This document shows, one piece after another, positions 1 to 8,947 of a DNA stretch of 64,000 nucleotides (position 1 is the stretch's first letter; the number at the start of each line of letters is the position of its first letter). This DNA comes from Achromobacter kerstersii (lineage in GTDB: Bacteria > Pseudomonadota > Gammaproteobacteria > Burkholderiales > Burkholderiaceae_B). A program made the position numbers and the translations under genes. The stretch is taken from contig NZ_CADIJQ010000002.1 in the NCBI RefSeq assembly GCF_902859595.1, forward strand, positions 493,661 through 557,660, in the 5' to 3' direction. The notes below the pieces were generated by a model. That model saw only the letters and a program-made list of their open reading frames with translations, was not told where the DNA came from and did no database searches.

Positions 1-1235
1 TCGCCCAGCAGCGTGTGCTGCATGCGGATGACTTCGGCGCCTTTCTCGTACACGGTAGCCGTGTAGAAATTGCCGATTTCCTGGTAGCTCTCGGGCCGGA
101 TGGGGTGAGCCATGGGGCCGGCGTCTTCGGGGAACTGAGCGGCGCGCAGGGCGACCACGTCGTCAATGCGCTTGACGGCGCGAGCGCTGGCGGCTGCCGC
201 CTCGTCCATGCCATGCGCCATCATGTCAGCGCTGAATTCCTGGTCGCGGAAAACGGTCAGGCCTTCTTTCAAGCTCAGCTGGAACCAGTCGCGGCAGGTG
301 ACGCGGTTGCCCGTCCAGTTGTGGAAGTATTCGTGCCCGATAACGGATTCGATGCCTTCGTAGTTGGCGTCGGTGGCGCTGTCGGCGTCCGCCAGCACGT
401 AGGCGGCGTTGAAGATGTTCAGGCCCTTGTTCTCCATCGCGCCCATATTGAAGTCGTGCACGGCGACGATCATGAAGCGGTCCAGATCCAGCTCCAGGCC
501 GAAACGGGTTTCGTCCCAGCGCAGCGCGCGCACCAGCGAATCCAAGGCCCATTCGGTTTTGGTTTCGGAGCCCGGGTCGCTATATACCTGCAGCAGCACG
601 TCGCGGCCGCTGGCCGTCTTGACTGTGGTTTCGCGGTGCGTGAGGTTGCCGGCAACCAGCGCAAACAGATAGCAGGGCTTGGGGAACGGGTCTTCCCATT
701 CGACCTCGTTGCGGCCGTCGGGCAACTGGCGCGACGCCATCAGGTTGCCGTTACTCAGCAGCACCGGGTATTGCGGCTGAGCCCGCAGCGTCACGCGGTA
801 GCGCGACATCACGTCGGGGCGGTCGGCAAACCAGGTGATGCGGCGAAAGCCTTCGGCTTCGCATTGCGTGAAGAAATTGCCACCCGATACGTACAAACCC
901 ATCAACGTGGAGTTGGCCGACGGCTTGCAGCGGCTGACGATTTCCACGGTGGCGTCTTGGGGCAGGCCGTAAATGGCCAGGCTGTGATCCGACAGGTGAT
1001 AGCCGTCGGCGGCCAGCGCCTTGCCGTTAACGCCTACCGAGACGAGTTCCAGGTCTTCTCCATCCAGGATCAGAGCGGCGTCGGCGCTGGCGCCGGACTT
1101 GCGCTGCACGTGCATCGTGCAGCGCACTTCGGTGGCGTCGGGCGCCAGATCGAAGGCCAGAGCGACTTCGGGAATGTCGTAGGGGTAGGGCTGGTAGTCC
1201 TTGCGATAAACGGTAATGGGCGTGTCGGTGCGCAT
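1..1235 (-). CDS. pepN: Aminopeptidase N, N-terminal part (cut by window edge)
   Basis: M1-family zinc aminopeptidase that removes N-terminal residues from peptides in the cytoplasm. Reading the minus strand from the ATG at 1235 gives about 411 codons. They include the substrate-anchoring GAMEN motif (residues about 265-269) and the zinc site HEYFH (about 301-305), followed by NWTGNRVT and a downstream Glu in LKEG (about 324). These are M1 hallmarks, so the active site is intact. The C-terminal half lies outside the window. An AGGA about 11 nt upstream supports the start. The gene is divergent from the lipoprotein gene at 1385. Confidence 0.96.
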   Translation of the reverse strand, partial: MRTDTPITVYRKDYQPYPYDIPEVALAFDLAPDATEVRCTMHVQRKSGASADAALILDGEDLELVSVGVNGKALAADGYHLSDHSLAIYGLPQDATVEIVSRCKPSANSTLMGLYVSGGNFFTQCEAEGFRRITWFADRPDVMSRYRVTLRAQPQYPVLLSNGNLMASRQLPDGRNEVEWEDPFPKPCYLFALVAGNLTHRETTVKTASGRDVLLQVYSDPGSETKTEWALDSLVRALRWDETRFGLELDLDRFMIVAVHDFNMGAMENKGLNIFNAAYVLADADSATDANYEGIESVIGHEYFHNWTGNRVTCRDWFQLSLKEGLTVFRDQEFSADMMAHGMDEAAAASARAVKRIDDVVALRAAQFPEDAGPMAHPIRPESYQEIGNFYTATVYEKGAEVIRMQHTLLG

Positions 1236-1384
1236 GGAGTTGCAGTCCTGGTTGAACGAGGAGTCTATTGTAGTAGGTGGTCGCGAGCGCTAGGCTGGGG
1301 CGTGCGGACTACGGCAAACTTTTTGCCGTGGCCCCAGTCAAAGCTCAGTATGATGGCGCCGTCGCGCGCTACAGGAGTCGCAAT

Positions 1385-2023
1385 ATGTCCAGAATGTCCA
1401 TGTTCAGAGTTGGCCGTTGGGCCGGATTATTGGCCGTGGCGGGGGCGCTGACATTGACGGGCTGCGCAGCCCCTACGGTGTCGGCTCGGGTCACTTCTTT
1501 CCAGCAATGGCCAACCGGCGTTGAAGGTCAGACCTATCAATTCGTCGCGTCCGACCCTAACCAGGTCAATAATCTGGAATACCAGTCTTATCAGGATATG
1601 GTCCGCGCCGGCATCGGCGCAACCGGGCTGATCGAAGCCCAACCCGGGGCCAAGGGCCGCTTTGATGTGTCGTTCACGTACGGCACCAGCCAAACCCAGA
1701 TCATGGTGCGCCGCCCCTATGACCCGTACTTCTATGGCGGTTATGGCTATGGCGGCTATTACGGTGGGCGGCCTTGGGGCCCGGGCTACGGCTATTGGGG
1801 CCCGGATTGGGTCGATGTCCCCATGGCGGTCCAGCGCAATACGCTGAACTTGAAGATCCGCGATACCCAGCGGGGCGGGGCTGAGGTTTATCGTTCCACG
1901 GCCTTCATACTCAGCCAGGGTGATGATTTCATGCGCACAATGCCCTATCTGGTGCGCGCAATATTTGACAATTTTCCCGGAAATAACGGAGCGGAACGCG
2001 AGATTGAATTTCCGCTTCGCTAA
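1385..2023 (+). CDS. DUF4136 domain lipoprotein
   Basis: Predicted outer-membrane or periplasmic lipoprotein of 212 residues. The N-terminus is a short charged stretch, a hydrophobic core and the lipobox LTGC, so Cys becomes the lipidated first residue. The mature part matches the DUF4136 pattern (SFQQWP near the start, a Gly/Tyr-rich stretch around residues 115-140, and FP near the C-terminus). The start at 1385 is chosen because AGGAG sits about 9 nt upstream and the signal peptide begins there. Longer in-frame starts have no ribosome site. The function of this family is not established. Confidence 0.85.
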   Translation: MSRMSMFRVGRWAGLLAVAGALTLTGCAAPTVSARVTSFQQWPTGVEGQTYQFVASDPNQVNNLEYQSYQDMVRAGIGATGLIEAQPGAKGRFDVSFTYGTSQTQIMVRRPYDPYFYGGYGYGGYYGGRPWGPGYGYWGPDWVDVPMAVQRNTLNLKIRDTQRGGAEVYRSTAFILSQGDDFMRTMPYLVRAIFDNFPGNNGAEREIEFPLR

Positions 2024-2056
2024 GTCTGACTGCCTTCTGACTACGTTTCATAAATA

Positions 2057-2087
2057 AAATCGGCGCACCAAATTGGTGCGCCGATTT
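2057..2087. terminator. Bidirectional intrinsic terminator
   Basis: A perfect 13-bp inverted repeat (arms 2057-2069 and 2075-2087, 5-nt loop) lies between two convergent genes. A/T-rich flanks on both sides would serve as U-tracts for either strand. Confidence 0.75.
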
Positions 2088-2109
2088 ATTTCTTACTGCA
2101 GAATAGCTT

Positions 2110-2490
2110 TTATTCTTTGATGAGAAAACTGTCGCGTGTAGCGCCAGTTGCTTCTTCAGCAGCGAGCCAGCGCGGTGCTTTACCGCGGCCGCTCCAGGTT
2201 TCGCCAGTTTGCGGGTGGCGATACTTCGGCGCTACGGCGCGCTTGGCGGTGGCGGGGCGGGCAGCCGCGCCAGCCTTGCGTCGGCCGCCAGTGGCCGCGC
2301 GAGCCGGCTTGCCGGCGCCAAAGGCAGCGATGATTTCTTCGGGCGTGATGTCGTACTCACGCATCGAGGTAATGATGGAAGAGATCACGGGCTTGCGGCG
2401 CTTCGTTTGAAGGACTTCTGCCTTCTTTTGAAGCTTGTTGATTTCTTTCTCGATCTTTGCTTGCAGTGCTGCGTATGTTTCTCGGGCCAT
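2110..2490 (-). CDS. H-NS family nucleoid-associated protein
   Basis: 126-residue DNA-binding protein of the H-NS/Bv3F type found in betaproteobacteria. The N-terminal half is a charged helix suited to coiled-coil oligomerisation (ALQAKIEKEINKLQKKAE, residues about 8-25). A basic Ala/Gly/Arg linker follows. The C-terminus has the family DNA-binding motif YRHPQTGETWSGRGKAPRWL, whose G-R-G core contacts the minor groove of AT-rich DNA. AGGAATAAACC upstream of the ATG is a good ribosome site. The gene stands alone and faces an A/T-richer gene-free region, as is common for autoregulated H-NS genes. Expected role: silencing of AT-rich or acquired genes. Confidence 0.92.
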   Translation of the reverse strand: MARETYAALQAKIEKEINKLQKKAEVLQTKRRKPVISSIITSMREYDITPEEIIAAFGAGKPARAATGGRRKAGAAARPATAKRAVAPKYRHPQTGETWSGRGKAPRWLAAEEATGATRDSFLIKE

Positions 2491-3373
2491 GGTTTATTCC
2501 TGATTATGGAACTGCTTTAATCGCCGGCGAAGTTATGTTTATTTGTTGTGCTTCGCATAATACAGAAGTTACGCCTTGACTTCTCTATTTTCGGACTAAT
2601 TACTTTGTATCAAAAGAGACGCAGAGCCTTTAGCCGCGCGGATATGCCTCTGGAACAAGTATTGGGAAGGATATTCCCAAATTTGGGACGGATTGAAACA
2701 AATCAGCCGTCGGCTCACAAGGCGGACGAAGACGGTGCATAGGCCCCATTTCGGAGCACATTTGTTTCATACGGCAGGCGAATCGAAGGAGAGCAGGCGT
2801 CGTGAACCGGATTTGGGGGCAAGCTGCTCTGATTTAAAGTCTACGAGGAGAACGCGTTTTCAGAAGCGAGGTCAGACGACCTAACTGCCCCTACTTGTAC
2901 TGATGGGCGCCGCCGTCATGCATTTTGGCATTCTTGGTTTATGAGAATGATATGGAGGGAAAAGTGGTGCTCAGGCAATTTGGGCTGCATTTTCTTACCA
3001 CTTGTATGACGACCTGGCAGAACGCGGTGCCCCTTGTCTGCCAAGATTGCGAAATCGGCTTTGTAAGCGATGTGTAAGCAAATCACGTGCAAAAAACTGT
3101 TATGTGATCGAACAATCTTTGGTCGTAATTGCTTAACTTGATACTCAGTATTGCGTCCCCATCTGATTCACCTGTGAATAATCGACGGCATTTTCCGCTG
3201 CCGCCAATCGCCGTCCAGCGCGTGCCTTGAGGATGCCGCTGGCCTCTGCCACCGAGGTGTGTCTCTTTTGACGCTTGAGCGGGACGCCGGACCCCGGTCG
3301 GCGGTACGATACGGTCTTGAGCGTCCACGCATGTGCGCACCCGTGCCGCGCCGATGCCCCCTGAATAGAGCCT
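2491..3373. other. Gene-free stretch upstream of the H-NS gene and tldD
   Basis: About 880 bp with no convincing coding region. It is visibly richer in A/T than its neighbours between about 2520 and 3150. Short open frames exist (for example 2548-2742 and 2952-3077) but lack ribosome sites and family resemblance. Overlapping palindromes lie at 2662-2688. The stretch presumably carries the divergent promoters of the H-NS gene and tldD. Confidence 0.6.
2662..2688. promoter_or_regulatory. Overlapping palindromes, possible operator
   Basis: TTGGGAA (2662-2668) is repeated inverted as TTCCCAA (2674-2680). The right arm is shared with a perfect 14-bp palindrome TCCCAAATTTGGGA (2675-2688). The position, about 170 bp upstream of the H-NS start, would suit a regulator site. 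No regulator can be named. Confidence 0.4.
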
Positions 3374-4834
<1,461 letters not shown>

Positions 4835-4870
4835 GCGTGAATTCAGGCCGTCGCGTCCTTAAAAAACGAT

Positions 4871-4899
4871 GTGACGGCCAAAAAGTTTTGTGCTAGAGT
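4871..4899 (+). promoter_or_regulatory. Candidate promoter of the aroG leader
   Basis: GTGACG (4871-4876), a 17-bp spacer and TAGAGT (4894-4899) with an extended TG at 4891-4892 resemble a sigma-70 promoter. Transcription would start at about 4906-4908, at or next to the leader ATG. This is inferred from sequence only. Confidence 0.45.
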
Positions 4900-4907
4900 C
4901 AATCCCC

Positions 4908-4991
4908 ATGAAATTCGCGTCCCCCGCCTTTTACTTTTATTTTTATAAGTTTCTGAAGCCGCTGGCGGAGGAAGGGACGCGCTCAATCTGA
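4908..4991 (+). CDS. Phe/Tyr-rich leader peptide of aroG
   Basis: A 27-codon open frame begins ATG AAA TTC and ends with TGA at 4989-4991. Residues 8-15 read FYFYFYKF, and with Phe3 the peptide holds five Phe and three Tyr in its first 15 residues. That density is far above chance. The frame sits directly upstream of a terminator and of the gene for DAHP synthase, the entry enzyme of Phe/Tyr synthesis. This is the layout of a ribosome-sensing leader peptide: shortage of charged tRNA-Phe or tRNA-Tyr would stall the ribosome at 4929-4952. No clear Shine-Dalgarno sequence precedes it; only AGAG at 4895-4898 is present. Confidence 0.82.
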   Translation: MKFASPAFYFYFYKFLKPLAEEGTRSI

Positions 4992-5028
4992 AGTTTGGAA
5001 AGAATCCCCCCCAAAAAAGCCGCCAGCG
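4960..5028 (+). promoter_or_regulatory. Antiterminator pairing of the aroG attenuator
   Basis: CGCTGGCGG at 4960-4968, inside the tail of the leader peptide, is perfectly complementary (9 bp, no mismatch) to CCGCCAGCG at 5020-5028. The latter includes most of the 5' arm of the terminator stem, so the two structures exclude each other. A ribosome stalled on the Phe/Tyr codons would leave 4960-4968 free to pair. A ribosome reaching the stop codon at 4989 would cover it and let the terminator form. The pairing is seen in the sequence; its use is inferred. Confidence 0.72.
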
Positions 5029-5044
5029 AACTGGCGGCTTTTTT
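5013..5044 (+). terminator. Attenuator terminator upstream of aroG
   Basis: A 14-bp perfect stem (5013-5026 and 5031-5044) with a CGAA loop is followed by a run of T. It stands 68 bp before the aroG start and 21 bp after the leader peptide stop, so it would block transcription into aroG unless prevented. Confidence 0.85.
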
Positions 5045-5112
5045 TGTGCCGCCGGGATCGGAATAGACCGATCGGGATGGACCCCGTTGGCGGGCAACCC
5101 AGGAGCAGTACC

Positions 5113-6186
5113 GTGTCACACAATACCGACGACCTTCGTATTCGAGAAATCAAGGAACTGAATCCGCCCGCGCACGTGATGCGCGAGTTCGCGTGCACGA
5201 AAGAGGCGTCTGATACCGTTTTCGCCGCTCGCCAAGGCATGCACCGCATCCTGCACGGCATGGACGACCGCATGATCGTCGTGATCGGGCCGTGCTCGAT
5301 CCACGACACGCGGGCTGCCATCGAATATGCGAAGCGTCTGAAGCCGGTGCGTGACCGCCTGAGCGCCGACCTGGAAATCGTGATGCGCGTGTATTTCGAG
5401 AAGCCGCGCACCACCGTCGGTTGGAAGGGGCTGATCAACGATCCCGACCTGGACGGCAGCTTCGACATCAATAAGGGCGTGCGCGTGGCCCGTGAACTGC
5501 TGCTGGACATCAACAGCCTGGGGCTGCCGGCGGGTTGCGAGTTCTTGGACATGATTACGCCGCAATACATCGCGGATCTGGTCTCCTGGGGGGCGATCGG
5601 GGCTCGGACGACGGAAAGCCAGGTGCATCGTGAGCTGGCCTCCGGCCTGTCGTGTCCGGTGGGGTTCAAGAACGGTACGGATGGCAATGTGAAGATCGCG
5701 GTCGACGCGATCAAGGCGGCGTCGCAGCCGCACCATTTCCTGTCGGTGACCAAGGGCGGGCATTCGGCGATTGTGTCGACGGCCGGCAACGAAGACTGTC
5801 ACGTCATCCTGCGCGGCGGCAAGACGCCGAACTACGACGCCGCCAGTGTCGACGCGGCCTGCCAGGACGTGTCCAAGGCCGGTCTGGCGCAACGCATCAT
5901 GGTTGACGCCAGCCACGCCAACAGCAGCAAAGACCCCGAAAACCAGCCGCGCGTGATCGACGACGTGGCGCGCCAGATGGAAGCGGGCGACGCGCGCCTG
6001 GTGGGCGTCATGGTGGAAAGCCATCTGCTGGGCGGCCGCCAAGACATGGTGCCCGGCAAGCCGTTGGTGTACGGCCAAAGCATCACCGATGGCTGCATCG
6101 ATTGGGATGCGTCGGTGGCGGTGCTGGAACGTCTGGCGCATGCGGTGCGTGAACGCCGCCGGGTCGCGCTGACCTCTGGCAAGTAA
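5113..6186 (+). CDS. aroG: 3-deoxy-7-phosphoheptulonate (DAHP) synthase, class I
   Basis: Condenses phosphoenolpyruvate and erythrose 4-phosphate, the first step of the shikimate pathway. The 357-residue protein aligns without gaps in numbering with E. coli AroG: metal ligands Cys61 (GPCSIHD), His268 (DASHAN), Glu302 (VES) and Asp326 (SITDG) fall at the same positions, as does Pro150, where E. coli mutations relieve feedback inhibition. An allosteric Phe- or Tyr-sensitive enzyme is therefore likely; which one cannot be settled here. The GTG start at 5113 is preferred because AGGAG lies 7 nt upstream; ATG 5077 has no such site and lies just after the terminator. Expression is probably set by the Phe/Tyr leader at 4908-5044. 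Confidence 0.96.
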   Translation: MSHNTDDLRIREIKELNPPAHVMREFACTKEASDTVFAARQGMHRILHGMDDRMIVVIGPCSIHDTRAAIEYAKRLKPVRDRLSADLEIVMRVYFEKPRTTVGWKGLINDPDLDGSFDINKGVRVARELLLDINSLGLPAGCEFLDMITPQYIADLVSWGAIGARTTESQVHRELASGLSCPVGFKNGTDGNVKIAVDAIKAASQPHHFLSVTKGGHSAIVSTAGNEDCHVILRGGKTPNYDAASVDAACQDVSKAGLAQRIMVDASHANSSKDPENQPRVIDDVARQMEAGDARLVGVMVESHLLGGRQDMVPGKPLVYGQSITDGCIDWDASVAVLERLAHAVRERRRVALTSGK

Positions 6187-6195
6187 GGCAAGACA

Positions 6196-6230
6196 CACCG
6201 CAAGCCGCCTGCCTGGGGCGGTTTGCGGTG
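6196..6230 (+). terminator. Stem-loop after aroG
   Basis: A 14-bp stem with one G-T pair (6196-6209 with 6217-6230, 7-nt loop) lies just downstream of the aroG stop. It has no U-run, so termination by it is uncertain. Confidence 0.45.
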
Positions 6231-6286
6231 CAGCATGCGTTGCGGCGTAGAATATTCCGGTTAACGAACCCGAGAACACGCTGATC

Positions 6287-7696
6287 ATGAACGCTCCCTT
6301 GCACGCTGAAACGTTGCGCCGCGCGGTGCCGGCCGCCTGTCTGGATGCCCTGCGCGCGCGCTTTGGCGACCGCCTGTCCGAGTCCTCCGCCGTGCGTGAA
6401 CACCACGGCCGCGACGAGTCGCCGTATCCGCCCATGCTGCCGGACGCCGTTGTCTTCGCGCACACCACCGAAGAAGTCGCCGAGGTCGCCAAGCTGTGCA
6501 ATGAGCATCGCGTTCCGTTGATTCCGTACGGCGCGGGCTCGTCGCTGGAAGGCCACATCCTGGCGATCCAGGGGGGCATCAGCCTGGACTTGTCGCAGAT
6601 GAACAAGGTCTTGGCGATCAACGCCGAAGACCTGACCGCCACCGTGCAGGCAGGCGTGTTGCGCAAGCAGCTCAATGAAGAAATTCGCAGCACCGGCTTG
6701 TTCTTCCCGATTGATCCGGGCGCCGACGCCAGCCTGGGCGGCATGGCCGCTACGCGCGCATCGGGCACGAACGCCGTGCGCTACGGCACCATGCGCGAAA
6801 ACGTGATGTCGCTGACGGTGGTGACCGCCGATGGCCGCATCGTCCGCACCGCCGGGCGCGCGCGTAAATCGTCGGCGGGCTACGACCTGACGCGCGTCTT
6901 CATCGGCAGCGAAGGCACGCTGGGCATCATCACCGAAGTGACGGTGCGCCTGTACCCGCAGCCCGAAGCCGTGTCGGCCGCCGTCTGCAACTTCCCCACG
7001 CTGGACGACGCAGTGCAAAGCGTCATCGAAATCATCCAGATGGGCGTGCCGATTGCGCGCGTCGAGTTCATGGACGCGGCCAGTGTGCGTTCGGTGAACC
7101 AGTACAGCAAGCTGACCCTGCGCGAGACGCCGCTGCTGGTGTTCGAATTTCACGGCAGCCCGGCCGGCGTGCAAGAGCAGGCCGAAACCGTGCAATCCAT
7201 TACCGCCGAGCATGGCGGCATGGACTTCGAATGGGCCGAACGCCCCGAAGACCGCAGCCGCCTGTGGACCGCGCGTCACAACGCCTACTTTGCCGGCCTG
7301 CAACTGCGCCCCGGCTGCCGCGCCAGCACCACCGACGTCTGCGTGCCGATCTCGCGCCTGGCGGATTGCGTGCGCGACACGGTCGAAGAACTGGACCGCG
7401 CCAGCTTCCCGTACACCATCGTTGGCCACGTGGGCGATGGCAACTTCCACGTGCTGATGCTGCTGGACGCCGACAATCCCCAGGAATGGGAAGAGTCGGA
7501 AACCATCAACCACAATCTGGTGCGCCGCGCGATTGCCGCCGACGGCACCTGCACGGGCGAACACGGCGTGGGCTTGCACAAGATGCAATTCATGGCGGAA
7601 GAGCACGGCGAAGACGCGTTGGATTTGATGCGCAGCCTGAAGCACGCGTTTGATCCGAACAACATCCTGAACCCCGGCAAGATCGTGTCCTGGTAA
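6287..7696 (+). CDS. FAD-binding 2-hydroxyacid (D-lactate) dehydrogenase
   Basis: 469-residue flavoprotein of the D-lactate dehydrogenase (cytochrome) / GlcD family. It oxidises a 2-hydroxy acid and passes electrons to the respiratory chain. The N-terminal FAD-binding domain shows IPYGAGSSLEGH and PGADASLGGMAATRASGTNAVRYG. The C-terminal oxidase domain shows GHVGDGNFH, GEHGVG and FDPNNILNPGK, all family hallmarks. The closest match by motif is the cytochrome-type lactate dehydrogenase rather than GlcD, because of the SSLEGH signature. It is a single gene closed by a good terminator at 7758. The substrate is not proven. Confidence 0.88.
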   Translation: MNAPLHAETLRRAVPAACLDALRARFGDRLSESSAVREHHGRDESPYPPMLPDAVVFAHTTEEVAEVAKLCNEHRVPLIPYGAGSSLEGHILAIQGGISLDLSQMNKVLAINAEDLTATVQAGVLRKQLNEEIRSTGLFFPIDPGADASLGGMAATRASGTNAVRYGTMRENVMSLTVVTADGRIVRTAGRARKSSAGYDLTRVFIGSEGTLGIITEVTVRLYPQPEAVSAAVCNFPTLDDAVQSVIEIIQMGVPIARVEFMDAASVRSVNQYSKLTLRETPLLVFEFHGSPAGVQEQAETVQSITAEHGGMDFEWAERPEDRSRLWTARHNAYFAGLQLRPGCRASTTDVCVPISRLADCVRDTVEELDRASFPYTIVGHVGDGNFHVLMLLDADNPQEWEESETINHNLVRRAIAADGTCTGEHGVGLHKMQFMAEEHGEDALDLMRSLKHAFDPNNILNPGKIVSW

Positions 7697-7757
7697 ACAT
7701 CCAGGGCAAGGGGCGCGGCGGATGATGCTGCGCGCCTTACAACGCTTTTCCGAAAAG

Positions 7758-7785
7758 CCGACGGCATCGCCCGTCGGTTTTTTTT
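7758..7785 (+). terminator. Intrinsic terminator
   Basis: A 7-bp GC stem (7758-7764 with 7771-7777), extended by G-T/A-T pairs, is followed by eight T (7778-7785). It closes the dehydrogenase gene. Confidence 0.85.
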
Positions 7786-7876
7786 GCCTGATTGCCCTCG
7801 GAGCATCGCAACGGATACCGCGAATTTTCCAGTGACACGGCAAGCCAAATCCTTTATTCTGAATTTTCGTAGACAA

Positions 7877-7895
7877 TTGTCCATAATATGGACAA
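7877..7895. promoter_or_regulatory. Perfect 9-1-9 palindrome, candidate IclR operator
   Basis: TTGTCCATAATATGGACAA is a perfect 19-bp dyad about 80 bp upstream of the Bug receptor start. It precedes the gene group that ends with an IclR regulator at 10199. IclR-family proteins commonly bind dyads of this size near promoters. The link is inferred from position. Confidence 0.55.
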
Positions 7896-7972
7896 ATAAA
7901 AATACCGTCTGCGACTTCCATAAAGCGGATCGGGTTTCAACAGAAAACCCGGCCATGACAAAGGAGACAAGG

Positions 7973-8941
7973 ATGTTGATGAGACAAGGCTTGATGGCGG
8001 CCAGCCTGATTGCGGCGGGCTTGACGGCATCGTTGCCGGCGCATGCGCAGGCGGCGGATTCCTATCCGAACCAGCCCGTCACGCTGGTGGTGCCGTTCCA
8101 GCCGGGCGGTGGCACTGATGCCGTGGCCCGCACCTTCGCCAAAGTGTCGGCGCAGTATTTCCCGAAGGGCATGGTGGTGCTGAACAAGTCCGGCGCGGGC
8201 GGCGCGGTGGGCTGGAAATATGTGCTGAACAGCAAGAACGACGGCCACACGCTGACGGTCGTGACCGCGGAATTCGTGATCCTGCCGCTGCTTGGCCTGT
8301 TCGACCACACGTACAAGGACTACACGCCGCTGGTGCAGTTGAACGCCGACCCGGCGGCCATCGTGGTGCCGGCCAATTCGCCCTACAAGACGCTCGAAGA
8401 ATTCATGGCGGCCGCGAAGAAAGCGCCCGCCACCTTGAATGTGGGTACGTCTGGCACCGGCTCCATCTACGACGTGGCGCTGAGCGCGTTCGAAGTGAAG
8501 TCGGACACGCGCTTCACGCATATTCCGTTTCCCGGTTCGGGGCCTGCGTTGCTGAATCTGTTGGGTGGCCAGCTGGATGCGGTAGCGACCAGCCCCGCCG
8601 AAGCCTCTGAATACGTGCGGTCTGGCAAGCTGCGGCTGCTGGTCTTGATGAGCGACAAGCGCGTGCCGGAATTCCCCGACGTGCCCACCGCCAAAGAGAA
8701 GGGCCTGGATGTGGCCTATGGCACCTGGCGCGGCATCGCCGGCCCCAAAGGCATGCCTCCCGCCACGGTGGCCAAGCTGAAGGAAGTCTTTGAAAAGGTG
8801 GCGCAGGACCCGCAACTGATCTCGGCGATCAAGGCGCAGAACCTGGGCTATGTGTACGCCGATGGCGACACCTTCGAAAAGAAGATGGCGGCCGAGACCG
8901 CTGATTACGCCCAAGTCCTGAAGACCTTAAGCATCAAGTGA
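7973..8941 (+). CDS. Bug-type tripartite tricarboxylate transporter receptor
   Basis: Periplasmic solute-binding protein of the Bug/TctC family, 322 residues. A Sec signal peptide covers residues 1-23 or so, with cleavage near AHAQA. The mature protein starts with the family signature YPNQPVTLVVPFQPGGGTDAVAR. Family members bind carboxylates or similar small molecules, often without a genetically linked membrane pair. The start at 7973 follows AAGGAG (7961-7966) by 6 nt. The cupin gene begins 6 nt after the stop and the SDR gene soon follows, so the receptor probably captures the substrate that those enzymes handle. The ligand is unknown. Confidence 0.93.
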   Translation: MLMRQGLMAASLIAAGLTASLPAHAQAADSYPNQPVTLVVPFQPGGGTDAVARTFAKVSAQYFPKGMVVLNKSGAGGAVGWKYVLNSKNDGHTLTVVTAEFVILPLLGLFDHTYKDYTPLVQLNADPAAIVVPANSPYKTLEEFMAAAKKAPATLNVGTSGTGSIYDVALSAFEVKSDTRFTHIPFPGSGPALLNLLGGQLDAVATSPAEASEYVRSGKLRLLVLMSDKRVPEFPDVPTAKEKGLDVAYGTWRGIAGPKGMPPATVAKLKEVFEKVAQDPQLISAIKAQNLGYVYADGDTFEKKMAAETADYAQVLKTLSIK

Positions 8942-8947
8942 GCCGCG

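Noticed and set aside
15..1451. 478-codon open frame on the plus strand
   Set aside because: Antisense to pepN, whose GAMEN and HEYFH motifs are intact on the minus strand.
2548..2742. 64-codon frame in the region upstream of the H-NS gene
   Set aside because: No ribosome site and no protein features; it overlaps the palindromes at 2662-2688.
2952..3077. 41-codon frame with a VCQDCE cysteine pair
   Set aside because: No ribosome site, no recognisable family; cysteine pair probably chance.
5056..5073. GATCGG/CCGATC hairpin between the attenuator and aroG
   Set aside because: Only 6 bp with a 6-nt loop; too weak to call a separate element, although it could affect access to the ribosome site.
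6083..7921. 612-codon open frame on the minus strand
   Set aside because: Antisense to the lactate dehydrogenase gene, which has all family motifs. No ribosome site or domain.
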